Shown here: positions 24,850 through 33,865 of the stretch, in pieces
Layout: each line of letters opens with the position of its first letter
How positions within the stretch are numbered: the first letter of the stretch is position 1
Source of the DNA: an uncultured Selenomonadaceae bacterium
GTDB taxonomy: Bacteria; Bacillota; Negativicutes; Selenomonadales; Selenomonadaceae
Assembly: GCA_905234195.1 (NCBI GenBank)
Contig: CAJOFR010000020.1
Span: 1 to 40,366 of the forward strand
Direction of reading: 5' to 3'
Length of the DNA: 40,366 nt
Notes under the pieces: model-generated
Database searches by the model: none
What the model was told of the DNA's origin: nothing
What the model saw: only the letters and a program-made list of their open reading frames with translations
Made by a program: the position numbers and the translations under genes

Positions 24850-26169
24850 ATGGATAAAAAACTTAAAATTTTAACTTACGGTTGCCAAATGAATGTCGCC
24901 GAGTCCGAACGAATGGCGGGACAACTCCAGGCTATCGGCTACAGCTTGACGGAAGATTTTGCGGCGGCGGATTTAATTTTGCTGAACACCTGTTGCGTTC
25001 GCGGCACCGCCGAAGAAAAAATTTACGGGAAAATCGGTGAAATTAAACGCCTCAAAATGCAAAAGCCCTCCTTGATTATCGGCGTCGTCGGTTGCCTTGC
25101 TCAAAAGGACGGCGAAAATTTAATCAGTCGTTCGCCGCATTTGGATTTTGTTTTGGGCACGGGGCAGCGCGGCGAATTGGCTAACGTCGTGAAAAGTCTT
25201 GAGGAGGAGCGTCGTCATTTCGTCGACGTTTCGAATGTCAGCGGCGTGGTTGACGACGAGAATATTTTTCCGATTCGCGCGGGCAGTGTTTCGACGTTCG
25301 TGCCGATTATGTACGGCTGTAATAATTTTTGCACGTATTGCATTGTTCCTTACGTGCGCGGCAGGGAGCGCAGTCGTCTACCCGAAGAAATTTTCGCCGA
25401 AATTAAAAACGCCGTCGCCTCCGGTTTTAAGGAAGTCACCTTGCTTGGGCAAAACGTGAATTCTTACGGAAGAGATCACCGGCTGAAAAATTTTGCCGAG
25501 CTTCTGAACGACGTCAATAAAATTTCCGGACTTGAGCGCGTTCGTTTCATGACGAGCCACCCGAAAGATTTATCCGACGAGCTGATTGACGCCATTGCCG
25601 GCGGAGAAAAAATTTGTGAGCACATACATTTGCCGATTCAGCACGGCAGCAACAAAATTTTGCAAAAGATGAATCGCAGCTACACCGTCGAAAAATATCT
25701 TGCGCTTGTCGAAAAATTGCGCGCGGCCGTCCCCGATATAAGCTTGACGACAGATTTAATTGTGGGCTTTCCGGACGAGACTGAAGAAGATTTTCAGACG
25801 ATGCTGGATTTTTTGCGCGAAGTTAAATTCGACGCGGCGTTCACTTTCATTTACTCGAAGAGGAGCGGCACTCCTGCGGCGAAGTTCCCGAATCAAGTCG
25901 ACGAGGAAATTAAACACCGCCGCATTTACGAGCTGATTGAGTTGCAGAATAAAATCAGCCTTGAAAAAAATTTGGAGTTAGACGGAAAAATTTTTGAAGT
26001 TCTCGTCGAAGGCGCGAGCAAGACCGACAAAAATATTTTCACGGGGCGGACGCGGCAGAATAAGCTTGTACTTTTTCCGCACGGCTCGGAAAAAATTGGT
26101 GACTTGATTCGCGTCAAGATAACTCAAGCTCAAACTTGGCTCTTAAAAGGGATTAGAGATTTTATTTGA
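24850..26169 (+). CDS. miaB: tRNA-2-methylthio-N6-dimethylallyladenosine synthase MiaB
   Basis: 439 residues. The UPF0004 domain supplies three cysteines for an auxiliary iron-sulfur cluster (Cys12 in YGCQMN, Cys48 in NTCC, Cys82 in VVGC). The radical SAM domain has the CxxxCxxC motif at Cys157, Cys161 and Cys164 (YGCNNFCTYC), then VRGRERSR and LLGQNVNSYG, and a C-terminal TRAM domain follows. It adds the methylthio group to i6A37 of tRNAs. ATG 24850 is preferred over in-frame TTG 24841, which abuts the terminator's T-run; neither has a strong ribosome binding site. mutS/mutL, which often follow, are absent. Confidence 0.93.
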   Translation: MDKKLKILTYGCQMNVAESERMAGQLQAIGYSLTEDFAAADLILLNTCCVRGTAEEKIYGKIGEIKRLKMQKPSLIIGVVGCLAQKDGENLISRSPHLDFVLGTGQRGELANVVKSLEEERRHFVDVSNVSGVVDDENIFPIRAGSVSTFVPIMYGCNNFCTYCIVPYVRGRERSRLPEEIFAEIKNAVASGFKEVTLLGQNVNSYGRDHRLKNFAELLNDVNKISGLERVRFMTSHPKDLSDELIDAIAGGEKICEHIHLPIQHGSNKILQKMNRSYTVEKYLALVEKLRAAVPDISLTTDLIVGFPDETEEDFQTMLDFLREVKFDAAFTFIYSKRSGTPAAKFPNQVDEEIKHRRIYELIELQNKISLEKNLELDGKIFEVLVEGASKTDKNIFTGRTRQNKLVLFPHGSEKIGDLIRVKITQAQTWLLKGIRDFI

Positions 26170-26179
26170 AGAGGAAAGT

Positions 26180-26275
26180 GGCCGCCCAAGGATGGGCGGC
26201 CGCCCGCATTTGGTCGCGTGATGCGACCTCTGCGGGCAGTTTTCTTTTGCTTCTTTTCTTTTGCGCCAAAAGAAA
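26180..26275 (-). repeat. Three-hairpin intergenic element, copy 6 (eroded A1-B-C2)
   Basis: On the minus strand: hairpin A (26275-26250) whose outer arm is degraded, 12-nt linker, invariant hairpin B (26237-26202), then directly hairpin C in the full second version (26201-26180, GGCCGCCCATCC...GGGCGGCC). It lies between the converging ends of miaB and the araC-type gene. Confidence 0.9.
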
Positions 26276-26342
26276 TGCTAGATTCAAAAGAGGAAAAAAT
26301 TTTGGAAGAAAAAAAATCTTACCGCTTATCCCTTGAAAGCCG

Positions 26343-27203
26343 TCAGTAATTTGTAATGCCCGTAAATTTACGCCCCTTCTTTAAAAATCTTTTGCGAAAC
26401 TCTCCGGGGCTTATGTCATATCTTTTGCTGAACGCCTTAGTAAAAGTTTCCGATTTTAAATAGCCGCAAGAGTAGGCAATTTCGGCGATAGTCAAAGACG
26501 AAGACTCCAGCATGTGGCGCGCCTTAGTCAGCCTGCAATTTTGAATATAATCCTTCAGTGAAATTTTTGTCTGTTGCGTAAAAATTGTGGTGGCGTAGCT
26601 GCGCGTCAGGTTTACATAATCGGCGACATCTTGCACGGAAATATTTTCCTCTATGTGGCTGTGAATATATTGCATCATGTGCGAAACGTAAGTATTGACT
26701 TCGACTTTCGGCATGAAATTTTTTTGCGCGTCCGCCAACACCGAAATAAATTCAAAGAGCAATCCCCAACGGTAATAAATATCCGAAAGAGCAAAATTAT
26801 TTCTCTCCAGCATCTCCATTACGCATTCTTTAAGCTTTTCTCCGCTTTCGCGATCGCAAGAATAAATCGGGTTGTCTTGAGAAAGACCTAAGGAGTCGAC
26901 AATATTTTTCGCCTGCCGCCCGCCGAACGCCACCCAAATATACGTCCACGGGTCATCAATGTCGCTGGAATAAACCGTGTGCACATCCGGCTCAATTAAA
27001 AAGCCCTGCCCCTCGTGCAATTTATAAGTTCGTTGGTTTGCCTTGAAGGTTCCTCTTCCGGCAAGAATATAATGGATGAGATAGTACGAACGAGTGGCAG
27101 GACCGTAGGTATGTCCAGGGTAAGTCACGGAATGCCCGAAAGTCGCGAGGAAAAATTCTTTTTCGTTAAAAGTCGGCATGTAAATGGATCTGATATCCTC
27201 CAC
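26343..27203 (-). CDS. AraC-family transcriptional regulator, probable activator of the galactoside operon
   Basis: 286 residues: an N-terminal cupin-type ligand domain (SYYLIHYILAGRGTFKANQ, GQGFLIEPDVHTVYSSD) and a C-terminal double helix-turn-helix (ISVQDVADYVNLTRSYATTIF, then LTIAEIAYSCGYLKSETFTKAF, RYDISPGEFRK). The GTG start at 27203 has AAGGAGG eight bases upstream on the minus strand; a longer frame to 27311 reads through that site. It is divergent from the galactoside operon across 319 bp, the common arrangement for MsmR/RafR-type regulators of alpha-galactoside genes. The ligand (a galactoside or galactose) is inferred from context. Confidence 0.9.
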   Translation of the reverse strand: MEDIRSIYMPTFNEKEFFLATFGHSVTYPGHTYGPATRSYYLIHYILAGRGTFKANQRTYKLHEGQGFLIEPDVHTVYSSDIDDPWTYIWVAFGGRQAKNIVDSLGLSQDNPIYSCDRESGEKLKECVMEMLERNNFALSDIYYRWGLLFEFISVLADAQKNFMPKVEVNTYVSHMMQYIHSHIEENISVQDVADYVNLTRSYATTIFTQQTKISLKDYIQNCRLTKARHMLESSSLTIAEIAYSCGYLKSETFTKAFSKRYDISPGEFRKRFLKKGRKFTGITNY

Positions 27204-27522
27204 ATTGTTCACCTCCTTAGGGGGGGTTTTTTTATTTATTCTACTTGACGAAAAAACTTCCTTGCGACGGATAAGTATTTTAACAAAAAAATCAAACAAA
27301 ATTACGTGCAAAAAATTTTAAGCCTTTTTGTTTTTGGAATATCACGGCGAATACCCTAAAAACTATTTGCGCATTCCGGGTAATTTTGCATAATGCAAAT
27401 TTTTTCCCCGTCTTCAGCAAAAAAATCACAATAGAATTCAGAATATTTTAGACGAAACACAAAACAAAATTATAGTAGATAAAGTTTATAATGAATCCAG
27501 ATTTTTTTAGGAGGGTAAACGT
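27204..27522. promoter_or_regulatory. Divergent control region of the araC-type gene and galactoside operon
   Basis: A 319-bp AT-rich gap without a gene. Towards the operon, TATAAT at 27487-27492 lies 31 bases before the ATG; the -35 position (about 27464-27469) reads ACAAAA, a poor match, as expected for an activator-dependent promoter. A perfect palindrome TTTGCAT-A-ATGCAAA spans 27385-27399, about 90 bp upstream of the -10. Towards araC a TTAAAATAC stretch (minus strand, near 27280) could be a -10. No catabolite-repression (cre) site was seen. Confidence 0.55.
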
Positions 27523-28134
27523 ATGAGCAAGAACAATTTGGTTATTACCGTGAGTCGGCGTTACGGCTGCGGGGGGCGCGAGCTTGCCGGGATCCTGGCG
27601 CAAAAACTCGACGTAAAACTTTATGACCGGCAACTTGTACATATCGCGGCGGCAAAACTTTCGATAGACGATTTGCCGGATCAAGATCTTTACGAGCTGG
27701 AGAACACGGTGCCGCCGATGGAAATGATTTTTATGCCGTTCCATTCGTTTGGCGTCAAACTCGGTTCAGATCAGTACAGTCGTGGGATTTTTATCGCTGA
27801 ATCGAACGTGATTTTAAAACTTGCCGCGCAAAAATCTTGTGTGATTCTCGGACGCTGTGCGGATTATGTCCTGCGCGAACACAAAAATAAATTTTCAATC
27901 TTTGTCACCGCTGACGACGAGTTCAGAGACAAACGCGGCTTGACGGTTTACGAAGGGAAGACCGTGCCGGAATTGGACAAGGAAAATAAAAAGCGCGCGA
28001 GGTATTACGAATACTACACGAACCAGACTTGGGGCGAAGGCTCGAATTATGATTTGATAGTGAATACGAGCAAGACGCCGCTGGATAAAATCGCGGACGG
28101 AATTATTTCTTACATTGAGTCGGTGAAAAAATGA
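27523..28134 (+). CDS. Cytidylate-kinase-like protein (Cytidylate_kin2 family)
   Basis: 203 residues. Near the N-terminus TVSRRYGCGGRELAGILAQ resembles the family's degenerate P-loop, followed by LYDRQLVHIAA, then SCVILGRCADYVLR and a C-terminal YYTNQTWGEGSNYDLIVNTS. This is the pattern of the Pfam Cytidylate_kin2 group, related to CMP kinases but with no established substrate. AGGAGG precedes the ATG and it is the first gene of the galactoside operon. The role there is unknown; nucleotide supply for sugar-nucleotide exchange is one possibility. Confidence 0.85.
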   Translation: MSKNNLVITVSRRYGCGGRELAGILAQKLDVKLYDRQLVHIAAAKLSIDDLPDQDLYELENTVPPMEMIFMPFHSFGVKLGSDQYSRGIFIAESNVILKLAAQKSCVILGRCADYVLREHKNKFSIFVTADDEFRDKRGLTVYEGKTVPELDKENKKRARYYEYYTNQTWGEGSNYDLIVNTSKTPLDKIADGIISYIESVKK

Positions 28135-28149
28135 GGGAGGTTTGTTTTT

Positions 28150-29571
28150 ATGAGCAGCAAATTCGTTCAGCGTGTGGCTTATGCTTGCGGCACGTTCGGG
28201 CATGATATTTTTTATGCGATGCTGGGCAGTTACTTCATGATTTTTGTCACGAGTAACCTGTTCAATTCTCCGGACACGGAAGGGAAATTGCACGACGCCT
28301 ACATGATTGGAGTTGTCACCACAATTATTTTGGTGTTGCGTGTCGGTGAACTTTTGATAGATCCTTTTATCGGGAACATGATTGACAAGACGAAAACCCG
28401 CTGGGGAAAATTCAAGCCCTGGGTTTTGGTCGGCGGCGTCGTCGGCGCGATATGTTTGGCGATTTTGTTCACGGATTTTGGCGGAGCCGCCTCTCAAAGC
28501 CCGATGACTTATCTAATCGGTTTTGCGGTAGTTTATTTGATAATGGACGTTTTCTATTCGGCAAAAGACGTGGCAATTTGGTCAATGATTCCGGCGTTGA
28601 GTTTTGACAGCCGCGAACGTGAAATTACTGCGACCTACGCGCGTATCGGTTCGGTTTTCGGCGGGCAGCTCGTAACAATCATGGTTATGCCGTTGGTTTT
28701 GTATTTCTCCATAAATCAAAACGGCGGCGCGGGTGATCCTCAAGGTTGGTTTGCGTTCGCTTGCATTGGCGGCGCAATTTCTGTTTTGGGCGCAATTATT
28801 TTGGGTCTCGGCACGAAGGAGCAAGAATCAGCTCTGCGCGAAAATAAAGAGGAAACCGGTTTCGCGGACGTCTTCAAAGTTCTTTCGCAAAACGACCAGC
28901 TCATGTGGATAGCCTTCACTTATTTAATCTTCGGTCTCGGTCAAAATATCGTCAACAATTTTAATTTGTACTACTTCATTTACATTTTAGGGGATTCGAC
29001 GCAATTTTCTTTCTTGGGAATTATCAACGTCGTAATAGGTTTGGCGGCGGTTGCTCTTTTCCCGACGTTGACGCAAAAATTTTCCCGCAGAAAATTATTT
29101 TTCGCATCGATAACAATAATGATAGTCGGTTTGGTTTTCTACGCAATGGCAGGCAAAAACGTCATGATGACACTTTTCGCGGCGGGTCTCTTCGCCCTTC
29201 CGCAGCCGCTGATTTTCTTGGTCGTCTTAATGACAATCACGGACACAGTCGAATACGGGCAATTAAAGTTGGGGCATCGCGATGAAGCGTTGGTGCTCTG
29301 CGTGCGTCCTCTTATCGACAAACTTGCGGGCGCAATTACAAGCGCAATGGTCGGCTACACTGCAGTTTGGGTAGGAATGACTTCAGGAGCGACGGCGGAT
29401 TCAATTTCTCCGGAAGGTGTTTTCAATTTCAAGCTGATAATGTTCGCCGCGCCTATTGCCTTGATAATCATTGCAGGATTTTTCTATCGCACTAAAGTAA
29501 AACTGACTGAAGAAGAACACGCAAGAATCGTCAAAGAGCTCGAAGAAAAATGGGCTGAAATGAATAAATAA
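28150..29571 (+). CDS. Galactoside:cation symporter (GPH/MelB-LacS family)
   Basis: 473 residues with about twelve membrane helices. The GPH signatures are visible: RVGELLIDPFIGNMIDKTKTRWGKFKPW near residues 60-85, with the MelB-like Asp residues, and EYGQLKLGHRDEALVL in the second half. It imports glycosides with Na+ or H+. It lacks the C-terminal IIA-like regulatory domain of LacS from streptococci, so that route of PTS control is absent. The neighbours (beta- and alpha-galactosidase, Leloir enzymes) point to lactose, melibiose or raffinose-type sugars. GGGAGG precedes the ATG. Confidence 0.92.
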   Translation: MSSKFVQRVAYACGTFGHDIFYAMLGSYFMIFVTSNLFNSPDTEGKLHDAYMIGVVTTIILVLRVGELLIDPFIGNMIDKTKTRWGKFKPWVLVGGVVGAICLAILFTDFGGAASQSPMTYLIGFAVVYLIMDVFYSAKDVAIWSMIPALSFDSREREITATYARIGSVFGGQLVTIMVMPLVLYFSINQNGGAGDPQGWFAFACIGGAISVLGAIILGLGTKEQESALRENKEETGFADVFKVLSQNDQLMWIAFTYLIFGLGQNIVNNFNLYYFIYILGDSTQFSFLGIINVVIGLAAVALFPTLTQKFSRRKLFFASITIMIVGLVFYAMAGKNVMMTLFAAGLFALPQPLIFLVVLMTITDTVEYGQLKLGHRDEALVLCVRPLIDKLAGAITSAMVGYTAVWVGMTSGATADSISPEGVFNFKLIMFAAPIALIIIAGFFYRTKVKLTEEEHARIVKELEEKWAEMNK

Positions 29572-29600
29572 TTTTCGGGAGTCTGAAGGAGGTTTTATAC

Positions 29601-30773
29601 ATGCAGATTTTTGACGACATGCAAAAAGTTTTTGAGGAAAAGTTTGGAGCGGCGGCAGATGTTCAAAAATATTTTTCGCCCGGCCGCGTCAATCTTATCG
29701 GCGAACACACGGATTACAACGGCGGTAATGTTTTTCCCTGCGCTATTTCGCTCGGCACCTACGCGCTCGTTTCTCCGCGCAACGATAACAAAACTCGCGT
29801 CTACTCCATGAATCTTGCCGACAAGGGTATAATAGAATTTGAAATGAACGGCTTGAAATACAAATCCGACTACGATTGGGCGAACTACGTCGCGGGAACT
29901 ATTGCCACTTTGGAGCAGGCGGGTAGCAGGGCAAGTCACGGTTTCGACATTGTAATTTACGGAACATTACCGGCGGGCGCGGGCTTGAGTTCCTCCGCGT
30001 CGTTGGAGGTTTTGACGGCGGTTATCTTGAACGAAAATTTTAATTTCGGTCTGGATATGGTCGAGATGGTAAAACTTTCGCAGAAGGCGGAAAATGAATT
30101 TGTCGGAATGAATTGCGGGATAATGGATCAATTTGCTGTGGGTATGGGCAAAAAAGATTGCGCGATTCTTTTGGACTGCAACACCTTGAAATATCGTTAC
30201 AGCAAAATTAAATTGGACGGCGCGTCTATTGTTATCACGAACACAAATAAACCTCATTCGCTGGTTACTTCCGCTTACAACGAACGCCGCCAACAATGTG
30301 AACACGCTTTGAAGGAAGTGCAGGCAGTCAAGCCCGAATTGAAAAATTGGGGTGAACTGACGAACGCGGAATTTGACGAGCTTGTAAAATATATCACGGA
30401 TCCGCTCGAAAAACTTCGTGCGCGTCATGCCGTTCGTGAAAATCAACGTACGCTTGAAGCTGTCGCCGCTCTCGAAAATAATGACCTGCAAAAATTTGGG
30501 AAACTCATGCACGATTCCCATGTTTCGCTTTGCGAAGATTATGACGTGACCGGAGTTGAGTTGGATACGTTGGCTGAATTGGCGTGGAAGGTCAAAGGCT
30601 GTATCGGTTCCAGAATGACGGGCGCGGGGTTCGGCGGCTCGACTGTCAGCATCGTTGAAAATTCTGCGATTGAAGAATTTAAATCCGTTATCGAAAACGG
30701 CTACACGAAGAGAATCGGATATGCTCCCAGTTTTTATGTTGCCGATATTTCTGACGGCACGCATAAGGTGTAG
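29601..30773 (+). CDS. galK: Galactokinase
   Basis: 390 residues of the GHMP kinase family: PGRVNLIGEHTDYNGG (galactokinase signature), ATP loop LPAGAGLSSSASLEV, MDQFAVGMG, and the C-terminal GSRMTGAGFGGSTVSIV. It phosphorylates alpha-D-galactose to galactose-1-phosphate. AAGGAGG lies upstream of the ATG. It is the first Leloir gene in the order galK-lacA-galE-galT. Confidence 0.97.
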   Translation: MQIFDDMQKVFEEKFGAAADVQKYFSPGRVNLIGEHTDYNGGNVFPCAISLGTYALVSPRNDNKTRVYSMNLADKGIIEFEMNGLKYKSDYDWANYVAGTIATLEQAGSRASHGFDIVIYGTLPAGAGLSSSASLEVLTAVILNENFNFGLDMVEMVKLSQKAENEFVGMNCGIMDQFAVGMGKKDCAILLDCNTLKYRYSKIKLDGASIVITNTNKPHSLVTSAYNERRQQCEHALKEVQAVKPELKNWGELTNAEFDELVKYITDPLEKLRARHAVRENQRTLEAVAALENNDLQKFGKLMHDSHVSLCEDYDVTGVELDTLAELAWKVKGCIGSRMTGAGFGGSTVSIVENSAIEEFKSVIENGYTKRIGYAPSFYVADISDGTHKV

Positions 30774-30779
30774 AAAGTC

Positions 30780-31364
30780 ATGACTGAACTGGAATTGAAA
30801 GACGCGGGCAAAATTTATGACCCGATGGACGCTGAAATTATGGCGTTGCAAAAAAATTGCATGAAGGCAATGGACGCTTTCAACGCGACTGATTCCACGC
30901 AGGGCGAATTGAGGCAAAAACTTTTGAAAGAAATGCTCGGCGCGGTCGGCGAAAATTGTTACATTGAGCCGCCTTTTCACGCTAATTGGGGCGGCAAGAA
31001 TTTGTTTTTCGGCGATAACGTCTACGCGAATTTTAATTTGACTGCGGTTGACGACGTTGAAATTATCGTCGGGAATAACGTTTTGTTCGCGCCGAATGTA
31101 ACTTTGACGACGGCGAATCACCCCATTGCTCCGAAGTTGCGCGGCAGGGGGTTGCAGTACTGCAAGAAAATTGTTATCAAGGACAATGTTTGGATTTGTA
31201 GCGGCGTGATAATTTGTGCGGGCGTGACGATAGGAGAAAATTCTGTGATTGCGGCGGGCAGCGTCGTCACGAAAGATATTCCCGCAAATGTTGTGGCTAT
31301 GGGTGTTCCCTGCAGAGTCCAACGAGAAATTTCAGAGGAAGAATTAAATTTGGAAAGGCGGTAA
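30780..31364 (+). CDS. lacA: Galactoside/maltose O-acetyltransferase (LacA/Maa type)
   Basis: 194 residues with a left-handed beta-helix hexapeptide acyltransferase: N-terminal Mac domain (YDPMDAEIMALQKNCMKAMD), GGKNLFFGDNVYANFN, catalytic His114 in TTANHPI, and the acetyl-CoA site NVWICSGVIICAGVTIG...AAGSVVTKDIPANVVAMGVPC. It acetylates sugars; placement beside lacZ and the permease recalls the lac operon, where LacA may detoxify non-metabolised galactosides. Maltose specificity cannot be excluded. It begins six bases after galK, without a strong ribosome binding site. Confidence 0.88.
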   Translation: MTELELKDAGKIYDPMDAEIMALQKNCMKAMDAFNATDSTQGELRQKLLKEMLGAVGENCYIEPPFHANWGGKNLFFGDNVYANFNLTAVDDVEIIVGNNVLFAPNVTLTTANHPIAPKLRGRGLQYCKKIVIKDNVWICSGVIICAGVTIGENSVIAAGSVVTKDIPANVVAMGVPCRVQREISEEELNLERR

Positions 31365-31368
31365 AAAT

Positions 31369-32358
31369 ATGGCGGTTTTAGTTTGCGGCGGCGCGGGCTA
31401 TATCGGTTCGCACACGGTTTATCAGCTCGTCAAGTCCGGTGAAAAAGTTGTGATTGTCGATAATCTTCAGACAGGACACCGCGACGCGATTAACAAGGAA
31501 GCAAAATTTTATGAGGGCGATATTAGAAATTCCGAAGTCCTCGACAAAATTTTTACGGAAAATGAAATTGAGGCAGTGATACATTTTGCGGCAAACTCAC
31601 TCGTCGGCGAGAGTGTCGAAAAGCCTTTAATGTACTTCAATAATAATGTTTACGGCATGCAAATTTTGTTGGAGTCTATGGTCAAAAACGGCGTCGGCAA
31701 AATTGTTTTCAGTTCGACGGCGGCGACGTATGGCGAGCCGGAAAAAATTCCCATTGAAGAGAATGACAGGACCGCGCCCACCAATCCTTACGGCGAATCG
31801 AAATTGATAATGGAAAAAATGATGAAGTGGGTTAGCCGCGCGAACGGCGTAAATTTTGTCAGCTTGAGATATTTTAACGCGGCGGGGGCTGTCGAAAGCG
31901 GCGCGATTGGTGAAGACCACCACCCCGAAACGCATTTGATTCCGCTGATTTTGCAGGTGCCGCTCGGCAAGCGCGACCACATTACTATTTTTGGTGACGA
32001 TTATCCCACGCCGGACGGAACTTGTCTGCGCGATTACATTCATGTTTTGGATTTGGCGGACGCGCATATTTTGGCGTTGAATTATTTGAGAGACGGCGGC
32101 GAAAGTAATGTTTTCAATCTCGGCAACGGGCAGGGCTTTTCGGTAAAAGAAATGATTGTTGCCGCAGAAAAAGTCACCGGTCAAAAAATTAAAACCGAAA
32201 TGGGTACGCGGCGCGCAGGAGATCCCGCGCAGTTGATTGCTTCGAGCGACAAGGCGAAAAAGATTTTGAAGTGGACGCCGAAATTTACGAACGTCGAAAA
32301 AATTATTGAGACGGCGTGGACATGGCACAAAAATAATCCCGACGGCTACAAGAACTAG
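31369..32358 (+). CDS. galE: UDP-glucose 4-epimerase
   Basis: 329 residues of the short-chain dehydrogenase type: NAD-binding GGAGYIGSH, VDNLQTGH, FSSTAATYGEP, the catalytic YGESK, SLRYFNAAGA and GDDYPTPDGTCLRDYIHV. It interconverts UDP-galactose and UDP-glucose, completing the Leloir cycle and supplying UDP-galactose for surface sugars. GAAAGGCGG precedes the ATG, and galT follows 12 bp later. Confidence 0.97.
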   Translation: MAVLVCGGAGYIGSHTVYQLVKSGEKVVIVDNLQTGHRDAINKEAKFYEGDIRNSEVLDKIFTENEIEAVIHFAANSLVGESVEKPLMYFNNNVYGMQILLESMVKNGVGKIVFSSTAATYGEPEKIPIEENDRTAPTNPYGESKLIMEKMMKWVSRANGVNFVSLRYFNAAGAVESGAIGEDHHPETHLIPLILQVPLGKRDHITIFGDDYPTPDGTCLRDYIHVLDLADAHILALNYLRDGGESNVFNLGNGQGFSVKEMIVAAEKVTGQKIKTEMGTRRAGDPAQLIASSDKAKKILKWTPKFTNVEKIIETAWTWHKNNPDGYKN

Positions 32359-32370
32359 GAGGCGCGAAAT

Positions 32371-33864
32371 ATGTCAATTAACACCGAAATTAATCGGCTT
32401 TTGAATTTTGCCGTACAACAAAATTTGATGACACCGGCTGACGAATTTTACGCGGCTAACAGATTGATTGACTTGCTTCACGTCGCGGAGTTTGTTCCGG
32501 AAAAAATTTCCGAGACCCTCGAAACGGCGATGCCTGTCTTGGAAAATATGCTCGACTACGCCGCCGCAGAAAACCTTATCGAAAATACGATTAACGAGCG
32601 GGATCTTTTCGACACGAGAATTATGGATTGTGTGATGCCGCGTCCGAGTGAAGTCATTCGCAAATTCAGGAGTGACTACGAAAAATCTCCGCAGCTCGCC
32701 ACAGATAATTACTACAAGCTTAGTATCGCGTCGAATTATATTCGCAAAGACCGTATCGATAAAAATGTTGTGTGGAAATCTGAAACTGAATACGGCGCGC
32801 TTGATTTGACGATAAATTTGAGCAAGCCGGAAAAAGATCCGCGCGACATTGCGAAGGCCAAAACCGTGAAGGCGACCGGTTATCCGAAATGTCTGCTTTG
32901 CCGCGAAAATGAAGGATTCGCCGGGCACGCCGGGCACCCCGCGCGGGAAACTCACAGGATTATTCCCTTGAACTTTCGCGGGCACGAATGGTTCTTGCAG
33001 TATTCGCCTTACACCTACTACAACGAACACTGCATCGTTTTGAACAGCGACCATATCCCCATGAAAATTAATCGCGATACCTTCGAGAATATTTGCGATT
33101 TCATTACGGAATTTCCGCATTACTTCGTGGGCTCCAACGCGGATTTGCCGATTGTCGGCGGCTCCATTCTTTCGCACGACCATTATCAAGGCGGACATTA
33201 TACTTTCGCGATGGCAAAAGCCGAGATTGAAAAAAAATATAGTTTCGCCGGTTTCCCCGAAGTCGAGGCGGGCAGAGTGAAATGGCCAATGTCAACTTTG
33301 CGACTGCGCTCCGAAAATCGCAAGCAGCTGATAGATCTTGCCGAAAAAATTTTGGCGGCGTGGAGAGGTTACAGCGATGAATCTGTAGAAATTTTTGCGG
33401 AGACTGACGCGCCTCATAACACGATAACACCTATTGGCAGGAGACGCGGCGCGGCTTACGAATTGGATTTGGTTTTCAGGAACAACCGCACGAACGAAAA
33501 ACATCCGCTGGGAATTTTTCACCCGCATGACGAAGTTCACCATATCAAGAAAGAAAATATCGGCTTGATTGAAGTTATGGGGCTTGCCGTCCTTCCCGCG
33601 CGCTTGAAATCCGAAATGGCGCAGGTCAAGGAAAATTTGCTCAAGGGCACTGAAGATATTTCCGGAATCGCCGAAATTGAAAAGCATGCCGATTGGTACA
33701 AAAAAATCCGCGCGAAGTACAAGGATATTTCTGCGGAAAATGTTGACGAGATTTTGAAAACCGAAATTGGAATTGTTTTCAGCATCGTCCTTGAGCACGC
33801 CGGAGTTTTCAAACGCAACGAACAAGGGGCGGCGGCCTTCGATAAATTTATCGCGAGTGTGTAA
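32371..33864 (+). CDS. galT: Galactose-1-phosphate uridylyltransferase, class II
   Basis: 497 residues, the long Firmicutes-type GalT (the enterobacterial form has about 350). Visible motifs: MPRPSEVIRKF, CLLCRENEGFAGH, GHEWFLQYSPYTYYNEHCIVLN, the His-rich GGSILSHDHYQGG and HNTITPIGRR. It exchanges UMP between UDP-glucose and galactose-1-phosphate. TAGGAGG at the galE stop serves as its ribosome binding site. Confidence 0.96.
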   Translation: MSINTEINRLLNFAVQQNLMTPADEFYAANRLIDLLHVAEFVPEKISETLETAMPVLENMLDYAAAENLIENTINERDLFDTRIMDCVMPRPSEVIRKFRSDYEKSPQLATDNYYKLSIASNYIRKDRIDKNVVWKSETEYGALDLTINLSKPEKDPRDIAKAKTVKATGYPKCLLCRENEGFAGHAGHPARETHRIIPLNFRGHEWFLQYSPYTYYNEHCIVLNSDHIPMKINRDTFENICDFITEFPHYFVGSNADLPIVGGSILSHDHYQGGHYTFAMAKAEIEKKYSFAGFPEVEAGRVKWPMSTLRLRSENRKQLIDLAEKILAAWRGYSDESVEIFAETDAPHNTITPIGRRRGAAYELDLVFRNNRTNEKHPLGIFHPHDEVHHIKKENIGLIEVMGLAVLPARLKSEMAQVKENLLKGTEDISGIAEIEKHADWYKKIRAKYKDISAENVDEILKTEIGIVFSIVLEHAGVFKRNEQGAAAFDKFIASV

Positions 33865-33865
33865 T

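Noticed and set aside
29967-31322. Long minus-strand open frame of 451 codons opposite galK and the acetyltransferase
   Set aside because: It is the shadow of well-recognised plus-strand genes, with no ribosome binding site and a low-complexity, Arg/Asn/Phe-rich product. The same holds for the long antisense frames at 16185-17453, 34577-35893 and 36872-37909.
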